From: a virus
Length of the DNA stretch: 35,518 nucleotides
IMG/VR virus record: IMGVR_UViG_3300018083_000077
Span: 1-35,518 of that record
Strand: one strand, 5' to 3'
How positions within the stretch are numbered: position 1 is the stretch's first letter; every line of letters begins with the position of its first letter. The notes below the pieces were generated by a model. It did no database searches. It was given only the letters and a program-made list of their open reading frames with translations, and was not told where the DNA came from. Positions 8,846-13,789 of this stretch are shown in pieces. A program made the translations under genes and the position numbers.

Positions 8846-9313
8846 CTACCGCTTCTTCGGCTGTGCGCCGCTGGAGGGCAGCGAGTTGTCCAGGTAGTTG
8901 ACCGGGACGAGAACCCAGCCGTAGACCGGCGTCCACTTCAGCTCGAACAGGTTGTCCCTGTCGACGGTCGGAAGCGTGTTGTCCGGACGGCCCGGAGGCT
9001 TCGGAAGGCCCTGGTCCGGCTTCGGCTGAGAACCGGGCAGACCCTGATCGGGCTTCGGCTGCGAGCCGGGCAGGCTGTTGTCGGGGCCGACGGGAGGAAA
9101 CACCGGCAGGTGCACCGGGAATCCGGGAGGCGGCTCGGGCAACGTGTTGTCGGGTCCGGGAGGATTGACCGGCGGCCAGATGACATCCGGTCCTGACGGA
9201 ATGTGAATCGGGTGGGTTGGGACTCCGGGCTGACCGGGGAGGGTGTTGTCGGGTCTGTCCCCACCATCCCTCTTTTCGAGGAAGGTGATGATTGCGAGCT
9301 TCGTAGTCGACAT
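8846..9313 (-). CDS. Proline-rich repeat protein with PDNTLP/PDNSLP units
   Basis: 155 residues from the ATG at 9313, chosen because AAAGGAG precedes it at good spacing. The frame is open further upstream, and an ATG at 9391 (MTRERELIELDAIV) is a possible alternative. The short N-terminal part (MSTTKLAIITFLEKRDG) is followed by at least six variations on PDN[TS]LP / PDQGLP separated by Pro/Gly spacers, including a duplicated SQPKPDQGLPG unit. It ends with LKWTPVYGWVLVPV and another LDNSLP. The repeats suggest an extended polyproline-type structure. Unknown function; head decoration or a particle-associated linker are guesses from its place in the head operon. Confidence 0.65.
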   Translation of the reverse strand: MSTTKLAIITFLEKRDGGDRPDNTLPGQPGVPTHPIHIPSGPDVIWPPVNPPGPDNTLPEPPPGFPVHLPVFPPVGPDNSLPGSQPKPDQGLPGSQPKPDQGLPKPPGRPDNTLPTVDRDNLFELKWTPVYGWVLVPVNYLDNSLPSSGAQPKKR

Positions 9314-9398
9314 CGTTGGCTTCTCCTTTGACTTTCGTTGACGGTTGCGGACGATAGCGTCAAGTTCGATGAGTTCACGTTCGCGAGTCATCCGAGAC

Positions 9399-9665
9399 TC
9401 AAACACGTCGAATCTCGATTGCTCGTGGCCCTTTCGGCGCCTCCAGGCAGAGGAACTCGACGCGGTCGCCGATTTCCAGGTCACTGAATTCCACGCCCTG
9501 CGACTTCTGGAGTGCAGTGTAGTGGAAAAAGTAATCCTGTCCATCGTTGCCAGCGATGAACCCGAAACCTTCCTTGAGCTTGCGAACGACGCCAGTCTCA
9601 CTCTGCGCGGCGTTGCGTGTCTCGGCTGCTGGTCCTGACTCTCTTGGCAATTCTCCGTTACGCAT
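9399..9665 (-). CDS. Cold-shock domain protein
   Basis: 88 residues. After a ~23-residue polar leader, the sequence GVVRKLKEGFGFIAGNDGQDYFFHYTAL (25-52) reproduces the RNP1 (GFGFI) and RNP2 (YFFHY) motifs of the cold-shock domain, an OB-fold that binds single-stranded RNA and DNA. The rest (EIGDRVEFLCLEAPKGPRAIEIRRV) matches the later strands. The ATG at 9665 has GGAG upstream and overlaps the end of the previous gene as ATGCGTAA. The open frame extends to 9809, but only the downstream start avoids a long overlap. A role as RNA chaperone or regulator during late expression is plausible from the family. Confidence 0.85.
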   Translation of the reverse strand: MRNGELPRESGPAAETRNAAQSETGVVRKLKEGFGFIAGNDGQDYFFHYTALQKSQGVEFSDLEIGDRVEFLCLEAPKGPRAIEIRRV

Positions 9666-10350
9666 CCTTCGACTCCGTTCCTGTTTCCGAAATGGCTCCC
9701 TCCAGATACTTCTGCGGGACACGTTCCTCTCCCACGCTGACGGCCTCGTAGTCAGATTCCTTCTTGACCTCGGGCCGATACATATGGAAGTGAACGGTCT
9801 GCTCGGCACTCATCTCCTTCGGGAGCATCTTCTCGGAGATGATTGCGAGTTGTGAGCCGACCTGAGCCAGCTCTCGTGCTTTCTCGATCTTCTTTATCTT
9901 TTGGTCATCGAGGCATTCGAGCACGGTGTTCAGACGCTTGAACGCGAGGTCGCGAATCTTCGTCCGCTGACCTTCGATAATCGAGATGAGGTTGTTGTTG
10001 GGTTGGTCGAGATTGACGTGACCCTGCTTGCCGTGGTCGGTCATCAACCGGATGTGGTCGTCGTTGACGTTGAACAAGCCAGCTGCATTGGACCGACTGG
10101 TCAGCTGGCCCACAATGACGGCATCAGCTGCTTCCTTGGGAGTCAGCTTTGGCTTGGGCAGGGATGCTCTGAGCGCGCGTTCTACGTGCTTGACGACCTC
10201 TGGGTCGAGCATTGAGGGAGGTGCGGGTGCGAAGGGTTCCAGCGGCGGAGGGCCAGGGTCGCCCGTTGGAACAGAGTCCCGGTCGATGCGGTTCAAGATG
10301 TTGCTATGGGACCCGAGACGAATACTCGCCTCTTCTTCGCTAATCCACAT
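9658..10350 (-). CDS. Candidate small terminase subunit (first gene of late operon)
   Basis: 230 residues from the ATG at 10350. The open frame extends to 10449, but a near-perfect promoter (10394-10422) lies inside that extension, so the short start is preferred. Residues 1-20 could form a helix-turn-helix (EEEASIRLGSHSNILNRI). A Pro-rich linker follows (27-47). The centre is helical, with a KIEKARELAQVGSQLAIISEKM segment near 160-182 resembling the helix of TerS-like proteins that precedes the oligomerisation core. As first gene of the packaging operon upstream of TerL it is a reasonable TerS candidate, but no decisive motif is visible. The upstream promoters drive it with a short leader. 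Confidence 0.5.
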   Translation of the reverse strand: MWISEEEASIRLGSHSNILNRIDRDSVPTGDPGPPPLEPFAPAPPSMLDPEVVKHVERALRASLPKPKLTPKEAADAVIVGQLTSRSNAAGLFNVNDDHIRLMTDHGKQGHVNLDQPNNNLISIIEGQRTKIRDLAFKRLNTVLECLDDQKIKKIEKARELAQVGSQLAIISEKMLPKEMSAEQTVHFHMYRPEVKKESDYEAVSVGEERVPQKYLEGAISETGTESKDA

Positions 10351-10393
10351 GATTTCGGTTCCGATACGCGTAGATGTCCGTCGCCCTTGCGCG

Positions 10394-10422
10394 ATTATAC
10401 CATGTTCTGCAAAACTTGTCAA
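10394..10422 (-). promoter_or_regulatory. Perfect-consensus leftward sigma70 promoter
   Basis: On the minus strand TTGACA (10422-10417), a 17-base spacer and TATAAT (10399-10394). Both hexamers match the consensus exactly. The predicted start near 10387 gives a leader of about 37 bases to the ATG at 10350. It is the proximal promoter of the leftward head/packaging operon. Confidence 0.9.
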
Positions 10423-10442
10423 ATCGGCAAATGTTGGCGCGA

Positions 10443-10473
10443 TGAACATTGTTCCTGGGAGTGAACATTTTGG
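10443..10473. promoter_or_regulatory. TGAACA-type operator-like pair
   Basis: A compact palindrome GAACATTGTTC (10444-10454) followed by TGAACATTTTG (10462-10472), between the two leftward promoters and about 20 bases upstream of the proximal -35. The second motif recurs at 11892 and, inverted, at 11982-11991. Probable protein-binding sites; the binder is unknown. Confidence 0.45.
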
Positions 10474-10588
10474 TGAGTCCCGTATCGAAAGGGGTATAGC
10501 CTCTATGGGACCCGATAATATGAAGTAGGTCGAGAGACTTTATGTTGGCTACCACCCCCCGGAGCGAGGTCATGGGACCCGCTGCGAC

Positions 10589-10618
10589 AGTATAGCACAC
10601 CTCGTGGGGGCATGTCAA
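10589..10618 (-). promoter_or_regulatory. Second leftward promoter with extended -10
   Basis: On the minus strand TTGACA (10618-10613), an 18-base spacer and TATACT (10594-10589), with TGC directly before the -10 (extended -10). The predicted start near 10582 coincides with one copy of a repeated 10-mer (10572-10581). It would give a ~230-base leader upstream of the first late gene. Confidence 0.8.
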
Positions 10619-10750
10619 CAACAAAGTGCTCTGTATCACAAAGAACTCTATGCATAAATATGCAGGCATCTATGAATAATCATCCAAGTCAAGTGTAAAG
10701 ATTACACAGTCGATACTTCCACTTTGTTTGATAAAGTGCTGGTGATACGC

Positions 10751-10779
10751 TTGACTTCCTGATCGCCATCGCTTATACT
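10751..10779 (+). promoter_or_regulatory. Rightward early promoter
   Basis: TTGACT (10751-10756), 17-base spacer, TATACT (10774-10779). The predicted start near 10786 gives a ~64-base leader to the ATG at 10850, with GAGGA as ribosome binding site. It drives the short operon 10850-11694 ending at the terminator 11710-11746. Confidence 0.85.
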
Positions 10780-10849
10780 TGTCTTCGTTGGGGGGCGGCA
10801 AGCAAGCGGTTCACCAGCGGGGCCAATCAAGGCCAGAGGATACAGCATC

Positions 10850-11197
10850 ATGGAAAAGGTCATTGTCAAGCTCGAACTGCCGATCGAAGGCAAGCCCGCC
10901 TTCATTTGGGAATACTCCAAGGACAAGGCGGAGTCCATCGAAGACGCCAAGGTGATCGCCAAGGCGATGGCGTCGGGCGACGAGACGCCTTCGGACTACC
11001 TCGTCAAGGCCTTCAACTACGGCCACGATTTGCTGCTTCGTGCGGCGGAGCGTTCCAAGGCGAACAAGGCGTCGCAGGGACCGGAGAAGGAAATCGCCAA
11101 GGCCATCAAGATGATGGTCGAGACGGTCGGCTTCACCGAGGAGGCGGCCCGCGAGATTGTCATCAACCAGCGCAAGGCGGCTGGCAAGCCCGTCTAG
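10850..11197 (+). CDS. Small early protein of unknown function (115 aa)
   Basis: 115 residues and the first gene after the rightward promoter. The N-terminus is beta-like (MEKVIVKLELPIEGKPAFIWEY) and the rest is helical and Lys/Glu-rich. The final ~20 residues (GFTEEAAREIVINQRKAAG) resemble a segment of the protein encoded at 11539-11694 (GLTEAQARELVLAQRAAA), so the two genes flanking the ribozyme-led gene share a module. A stable GC hairpin and a hammerhead ribozyme follow the stop codon directly, so the mRNA end of this gene is probably made by ribozyme cleavage. A strong promoter and first position suggest abundant early expression. Function unknown. Confidence 0.8.
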   Translation: MEKVIVKLELPIEGKPAFIWEYSKDKAESIEDAKVIAKAMASGDETPSDYLVKAFNYGHDLLLRAAERSKANKASQGPEKEIAKAIKMMVETVGFTEEAAREIVINQRKAAGKPV

Positions 11198-11206
11198 GGC
11201 ACGATG

Positions 11207-11230
11207 CGGGGGGCAGAACATCGCCCCCCG
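11207..11230 (+). other. GC-rich hairpin before the ribozyme
   Basis: An 8-bp perfect stem CGGGGGGC/GCCCCCCG with loop AGAACATC, ten bases after the stop codon of the preceding gene and two bases before stem III of the hammerhead. There is no T-tract, so it is not an intrinsic terminator. It would become the 3' end hairpin of the upstream RNA after ribozyme cleavage at 11237/11238. Confidence 0.75.
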
Positions 11231-11232
11231 TC

Positions 11233-11278
11233 CGGTCGCGGAATCTTCCGCCTGATGAGTCCCGAAAGGACGAAACCG
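11233..11278 (+). ncRNA. Type III hammerhead ribozyme
   Basis: All conserved hammerhead positions are present in order: CGGT (11233-11236, stem III), C17 at 11237, stem I GCGGA/TCCGC (11238-11242/11247-11251) closed by ATCT, core CTGATGA (11252-11258), stem II GTCC/GGAC (11259-11262/11268-11271) with loop CGAAA, core GAA (11272-11274), and ACCG (11275-11278) pairing back to CGGT. A15.1-U16.1 and G10.1-C11.1 are correct. Cleavage is predicted between 11237 and 11238. The ATG of the next gene starts at 11279, directly after stem III, and its Shine-Dalgarno (GAAAGGA) lies in loop and stem II. The ribozyme can therefore both process the mRNA and occlude the ribosome binding site. Confidence 0.93.
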
Positions 11279-11542
11279 ATGAAACAGATGAAGCGTTACC
11301 TTGTCGTTCGCAAGCCCGGAGAAGACGACTCCATCGTCGAGTATACCACGCCGCGCGTGGCTGGATGGGCGGACGCGGTTGACCTCTACGGCGAGGTCGA
11401 GGCCATCCGAATCCTGCAGGACCACGCCGAGGCCCGCTACCGCGCAGGCGCTCGTGCCGAGGCCTCATACAAGGCCCGACAGGCTGCGGCTGGCCTGGCC
11501 ATCGCCTCCGAGGGTCACGTCCGAAAGGTGGTGGCGCGATGA
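11279..11542 (+). CDS. Small protein led by the hammerhead ribozyme (87 aa)
   Basis: 87 residues starting at the ATG next to the ribozyme; the longer open frame from 11204 would run through the GC hairpin and ribozyme and is rejected. The N-terminal half (MKQMKRYLVVRKPGEDDSI) looks like a beta-hairpin. The C-terminal half is a long Ala/Arg/Glu helix (AEARYRAGARAEASYKARQAA). Not recognised. Its ribosome binding site is inside stem-loop II of the hammerhead, so translation should depend on RNA folding or cleavage. The stop overlaps the next ATG by four bases (ATGA). Confidence 0.8.
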   Translation: MKQMKRYLVVRKPGEDDSIVEYTTPRVAGWADAVDLYGEVEAIRILQDHAEARYRAGARAEASYKARQAAAGLAIASEGHVRKVVAR

Positions 11543-11694
11543 CCACCATACAGAAGGCCATCGACGCGACCGTCGCGGTCCTCGTTGCCAAGACCGGCCT
11601 CACCGAGGCGCAGGCTCGCGAGCTTGTCCTCGCACAGCGCGCTGCCGCCTACGTGCCGCCTCCGGTGTGGCGCAACGCTCCCCGACTCCGCTAG
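11539..11694 (+). CDS. 51-residue protein sharing a motif with the 10850 gene
   Basis: Short gene coupled to the previous one by an ATGA overlap. MTTIQKAIDATVAVLVAKTG leads into GLTEAQARELVLAQRAAA, which resembles the C-terminal GFTEEAAREIVINQRKAAG of the 115-residue protein at 10850. It is followed within 16 bases by a strong terminator, so it is the last gene of this operon. A one-domain helical protein of unknown role. Confidence 0.75.
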   Translation: MTTIQKAIDATVAVLVAKTGLTEAQARELVLAQRAAAYVPPPVWRNAPRLR

Positions 11695-11709
11695 GCTCCC
11701 GCCTGGCCC

Positions 11710-11746
11710 GAGGCCATCCCGAGAAATTGGGATGGCCTCTTTTTTT
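11710..11746 (+). terminator. Strong intrinsic terminator of the ribozyme operon
   Basis: Perfect 11-bp stem GAGGCCATCCC/GGGATGGCCTC (11710-11720/11729-11739), loop GAGAAATT, followed by seven T. It closes the operon that starts at the 10751 promoter and insulates the repeat-rich region that follows. Confidence 0.95.
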
Positions 11747-11758
11747 GCCCAAACGTCT

Positions 11759-11792
11759 ATTATGAATGCTTAGACGATTATGAATGCTTAGA
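11759..11792 (+). repeat. Tandem 16-bp direct repeat
   Basis: ATTATGAATGCTTAGA occurs at 11759-11774 and again at 11777-11792 (18-base period), directly after the terminator and just before the 11799 palindrome. A possible binding site in the origin-like region. Confidence 0.7.
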
Positions 11793-11798
11793 GCTTTA

Positions 11799-11815
11799 TG
11801 TTCAGCCCGTGAACA
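11799..11815. promoter_or_regulatory. TGTTCA-N5-TGAACA operator-like palindrome
   Basis: Inverted hexamers separated by five bases (17 bp overall). The same architecture and spacing recur at 14144-14160, and half-sites occur at 10443, 10462, 11892 and 11986. Not the usual proteobacterial or Gram-positive LexA box spacing. Confidence 0.5.
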
Positions 11816-11891
11816 ATACCAGCCGCCACATCGGTCCCGACTCTCAGTCTACACGCCGCGCCTGACTCCCAGCTTTGCCGACAATAGGCTC

Positions 11892-11991
11892 TGAACATTT
11901 TGTGCGGCCCTGTGATCAATTCTCCCCCCTGACCTCGTGCGCCAGCCCGGTCCCTGCCGAAGATTGATCAGGCGGCTTTGTAAAATGTTCA
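11892..11991. repeat. 100-bp nested dyad symmetry element
   Basis: Outer arms TGAACATTTT (11892-11901) and AAAATGTTCA (11982-11991) and inner arms TGATCAAT (11913-11920) and ATTGATCA (11963-11970) share exactly the same centre (11941.5). The intervening sequence shows further partial dyad matches. It borders the left 11-bp repeat array. Confidence 0.7.
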
Positions 11992-12010
11992 GCCGCTCGA
12001 CACCTGATAT

Positions 12011-12076
12011 CTCTCGTGCATGTCTCGGGTATGTCTCGGGTATTTCTCGGGTTAGTCTCGGGTATCTCTCGGGTAT
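12011..12076 (+). repeat. Left array of 11-bp repeats
   Basis: Six head-to-tail 11-mers starting at 12011, 12022, 12033, 12044, 12055 and 12066 with consensus GTCTCGGGTAT. The first unit is degenerate; the others differ at one to three positions. The unit is the reverse complement of the right-array unit, so the two arrays face each other. Confidence 0.92.
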
Positions 12077-12123
12077 CTTTTTGACGGGGTAAGTCCTTTA
12101 TTATCAATGAGTTACGCGATCAA

Positions 12124-12142
12124 CCCCCCCTCTCCCCCACCC
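12124..12142 (-). other. C-rich tract (G-quadruplex potential on minus strand)
   Basis: C7-TCT-C5-A-C3 on the plus strand. Mirrored by a G-rich tract at 12327-12343 at the same distance from the centre of the repeat arrays. Confidence 0.6.
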
Positions 12143-12198
12143 TCATGGTCGGGTATCCGATGTCCGGGTCGTATCGAACTTGTGGGCTGGAGGCCACA

Positions 12199-12251
12199 CT
12201 TTTTCATGATGTGATTTTTTTCTTATCTATATACAATTTATATATAAAAAA
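12199..12251. other. AT-rich core between the repeat arrays
   Basis: About 53 bases, almost only A and T in an otherwise GC-rich genome (for example TATCTATATACAATTTATAT), lying close to the midpoint between the two 11-bp repeat arrays. It resembles a DNA unwinding element. Confidence 0.75.
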
Positions 12252-12326
12252 GCGAAAGGAAAGCGAAATACCCATATCCAGCCCGGATTTTCGATGAAAT
12301 CTGGAAAGCCGAGGGTGGCCTCGAAA

Positions 12327-12343
12327 GGGAGGGGGGAGGGGGG
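12327..12343 (+). other. G-rich tract (G-quadruplex potential)
   Basis: GGG-A-G6-A-G6 on the plus strand, the mirror of the C tract at 12124-12142. Flanking bases also partly match in inverted orientation (GCCGATTACC read on the minus strand versus GCGATCAACC). Confidence 0.6.
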
Positions 12344-12388
12344 TAATCGGCTAAGTCCTTGCGGGTCAACAACTTAGGGCCGATCCAG

Positions 12389-12443
12389 ATACCCGACACA
12401 TACCCGAGACTTACCCGACACTAGCCCGACACTTACCCGAGAG
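12389..12443 (+). repeat. Right array of 11-bp repeats
   Basis: Five head-to-tail 11-mers starting at 12389, 12400, 12411, 12422 and 12433, consensus WTACCCGASAC. Unit 2 (ATACCCGAGAC) is the exact reverse complement of left-array units. The array ends 48 bases before the -35 of the 12491 promoter. Confidence 0.92.
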
Positions 12444-12490
12444 ATGCACCGCCAAATCCATGTCGAAATGCAATCAAGCCACAGAACCGC

Positions 12491-12519
12491 TTGACATCTA
12501 AAACTAGCTGGGGTATAAT
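12491..12519 (+). promoter_or_regulatory. Perfect-consensus rightward promoter
   Basis: TTGACA (12491-12496), 17-base spacer, TATAAT (12514-12519): exact consensus. It faces the small-gene operon from 12579 and sits beside the right 11-bp repeat array, so a repeat-binding protein could control it. Confidence 0.93.
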
Positions 12520-12522
12520 GTA

Positions 12523-12551
12523 TTTGCGCCCGCGGCCTGCAGAGGCGCAAA
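12523..12551 (+). other. Leader hairpin at the 12491 promoter transcript start
   Basis: TTTGCGCC/GGCGCAAA (12523-12530/12544-12551), 8-bp perfect stem with a 13-base loop, at or next to the predicted transcript 5' end (about 12526). It may protect the 5' end of the RNA. Confidence 0.6.
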
Positions 12552-12578
12552 CCACGAAAGCAGGCAAAGGAGATAGCG

Positions 12579-12839
12579 ATGGCAAAGACGAAGGAATCGT
12601 TGAAGGTAGGCAAGAAGATGAGGGTCGTAGAAATCCCTCGCGCCAAGGGCAAGTCGTATCCCCGCACCACCCCACAGCGTCAGGCCTCGACCGAGGCAGT
12701 CAACCGCACCGTCGAGTTCCTCATGGGAGTGGGATTCGATCGTGAGTCAGCCCTCCTCAGCATCGCCGCCCAGCTGCACGAGTCGCTGGTCGCGGTGAAG
12801 CTCTACAACGACAACAAGCGCTCGAAGGGAGGCAAGTAG
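12579..12839 (+). CDS. Small basic protein (86 aa)
   Basis: First gene behind the perfect promoter at 12491; AAAGGAG six bases before the ATG. The N-terminal 45 residues are Lys/Arg-rich (ESLKVGKKMRVVEIPRAKGK, YPRTTPQRQ). The C-terminal half is a helical domain (TEAVNRTVEFLMGVGFDRESALLSIAAQL) with a basic tail. Not recognised. Basic charge and position beside the repeat arrays would suit a DNA-binding role, but no fold is evident. Confidence 0.75.
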   Translation: MAKTKESLKVGKKMRVVEIPRAKGKSYPRTTPQRQASTEAVNRTVEFLMGVGFDRESALLSIAAQLHESLVAVKLYNDNKRSKGGK

Positions 12840-13001
12840 ATGTTCGCTCGATACCGCATCCTCTGGACCTCAGGCGAGCAGAAGGTCAACCGAGACTTTC
12901 ACAACCGCCAGCAGGCCATCCTGTTCCTCAATCATCTGATTCTGGACTGTGGGGCGCACGACGCTCGGCTGCGAGTCCTCCGACCGAAAGGAGGCAAGTG
13001 A
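12840..13001 (+). CDS. 53-residue protein of unknown function
   Basis: Starts immediately after the previous stop. The sequence MFARYRILWTSGEQKVNRDF, then HNRQQAILFLNHLILDCG and a basic tail, reads as a beta-alpha mini-domain. Its end (AAAGGAGGCAAG) doubles as the Shine-Dalgarno for the next gene and its TGA overlaps the next ATG by one base. Too small to classify; included because of tight packing and protein-like composition. Confidence 0.65.
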   Translation: MFARYRILWTSGEQKVNRDFHNRQQAILFLNHLILDCGAHDARLRVLRPKGGK

Positions 13002-13267
13002 TGAAGCACCTCACAGACGAACGCATCATCAAGAACAACCGCATCGTCAAGCGCGTGTGGGTGAGGGGGCTGGATGGCAAACGAGTCATCCTCTCCCAGG
13101 GCAAGCGGGTTCCGAAGGACTTCCCCCTGAGTCAGCTGGCCCGTATCGCGTATGTCAAGCGTGGTGCAATCGGGTGCGCGGTTCAGATTCGGAAAGAGCA
13201 GCCCGAACTGAGCCTCCGCCAGATTGTGGACCTCATCAAGAGCGCCACGGGAACGGGTGGCCTCTGA
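13001..13267 (+). CDS. Small basic protein (88 aa)
   Basis: 88 residues; the ATG at 13001 follows AAAGGAGG at ideal spacing. Very basic N-terminal half (IIKNNRIVKRVWVRGLDGKRVILSQGKRVPK in two blocks), then a helical part (LSQLARIAYVKRGAIGCAVQIRKEQPELSLRQIVDLIKSA). Unknown; a nucleic-acid binder is a fair guess from charge. Coupled by a one-base overlap to the genes on both sides. Confidence 0.7.
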   Translation: MKHLTDERIIKNNRIVKRVWVRGLDGKRVILSQGKRVPKDFPLSQLARIAYVKRGAIGCAVQIRKEQPELSLRQIVDLIKSATGTGGL

Positions 13268-13413
13268 TGACCATCACCCTCAAGGACGGTAGTAAGGTCG
13301 AGTGTGGACGCACGCTCATGTTCACGGGGACGAATGCAGTTATCCTCGGGCCAGACAAGACCTGGACTCGGATTCCAACCTCAGAGATTGCCAATATCAC
13401 GGAGAGCAAATAA
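13267..13413 (+). CDS. 48-residue beta-rich protein
   Basis: MTITLKDGSKVECGRTLMF, then TGTNAVILGPDKTWTRIPTSEIANITESK: alternating strands like a small SH3- or Sm-like barrel (compare the ITLKDG...IPxSEI pattern). Stop and start overlap the neighbours (ATGA at 13267, TAATG at 13413). A longer open frame from 12949 is a shadow of upstream genes. Function unknown. Confidence 0.65.
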   Translation: MTITLKDGSKVECGRTLMFTGTNAVILGPDKTWTRIPTSEIANITESK

Positions 13414-13562
13414 TGACACAGAGTGCATACATCGACGTTCGCGGTCCTCACCCGGTCTACGTGAAGGGGATGACGGCCATCCTCCTCGAAGGCCACGCGA
13501 GGACCATCACGGTTGCCGTCGCCGAAGACCTCATCAAGTTCGGCTTTCTGAGGCAGCGATGA
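13413..13562 (+). CDS. 49-residue protein
   Basis: MTQSAYIDVRGPHPVYVKGM, then TAILLEGHARTITVAVAEDLIKFGFLRQR: probable beta sheet plus one helix, resembling a small DNA-modulating or barrel-type protein. Starts by TAATG overlap with the previous gene and ends overlapping the next ATG (GATGAG). Not recognised. Confidence 0.6.
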   Translation: MTQSAYIDVRGPHPVYVKGMTAILLEGHARTITVAVAEDLIKFGFLRQR

Positions 13563-13789
13563 GTAACCGAAGCATCTACGTCAAGGCCAAGGACGAGGCC
13601 GTCTGGAACGCTGCCAAGGCCAAGGCCAAGCTCCTCGGAGTCTCCATGAGCAAGGTTATCGAAACCGGCCTCAGGGAGTGGGTCAAGAAGCGCGAGAGGG
13701 ATATGGCGCTGGGCCTGTGGGCACCTCCGAACGAGGCACAGGCCGAGGGTCGTCTGAAGCGCATCGGCTCCAAGACGGAGATTGAGTAA
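13559..13789 (+). CDS. Ribbon-helix-helix-like DNA-binding protein
   Basis: 76 residues. RSIYVKAKDEAVWNAAKAKA followed by KLLGVSMSKVIETGLREWVKKRER fits a ribbon-helix-helix (Arc/CopG/ParR) domain: one strand (SIYVKA), helix A (AVWNAAKAKAKLLG), a GVS turn and helix B (MSKVIETGLREWV). Such dimers insert a beta-ribbon into the DNA major groove and often bind tandem ~10-11 bp repeats cooperatively. The gene lies in the operon immediately downstream of the 11-bp repeat arrays, which makes it the prime candidate for their binder. The C-terminal 25 residues are polar. Confidence 0.7.
   Translation: MSNRSIYVKAKDEAVWNAAKAKAKLLGVSMSKVIETGLREWVKKRERDMALGLWAPPNEAQAEGRLKRIGSKTEIE

Larger units (their letters stand above)
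10306..10581. repeat. Three copies of ATGGGACCCG in the control region
   Basis: Identical 10-mers at 10306-10315, 10505-10514 and 10572-10581, each with the pseudo-palindromic core GGGACCC. The third sits at about +1 to +10 of the distal leftward promoter; the first lies just inside the first late gene. The arrangement suggests binding sites for a phage regulator. Confidence 0.5.
12011..12443. other. Candidate replication origin or centromere-like site
   Basis: Composite element: inverted 11-bp repeat arrays, mirrored C and G tracts and a central AT-rich core, all nearly symmetric about position 12233. Iteron arrays next to an AT-rich segment are typical of replication origins. Two sets of five 11-bp repeats near a promoter are also the architecture of the R1 plasmid parC centromere, which is bound by a ribbon-helix-helix protein; here the two sets are inverted and about 310 bp apart. 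Dispersed half-sites (TCGGGTAT near 12150, CCGGGTCGTAT near 12164) lie between. No gene is supported in the whole stretch 11695-12578. Origin and centromere cannot be told apart from sequence alone. Confidence 0.65.

Noticed and set aside
9666-9809. Upstream extension of the cold-shock gene
   Set aside because: Would overlap the preceding gene by 150 bases and adds no recognisable domain; the ATG at 9665 has a good ribosome binding site.
11916-12107. Minus-strand open frame with repeated Arg/Asp/Thr pattern
   Set aside because: Produced by translation of the 11-bp repeats; no ribosome binding site.
12011-12443. CRISPR-like array
   Set aside because: Repeats are 11 bp, directly head-to-tail with no spacers, and arranged in two inverted blocks.
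12949-13413. 154-codon open frame covering two small genes
   Set aside because: Its first part is a shadow of the 12840 and 13001 genes; only the last 48 codons from 13267 have a coupled start and protein-like sequence.
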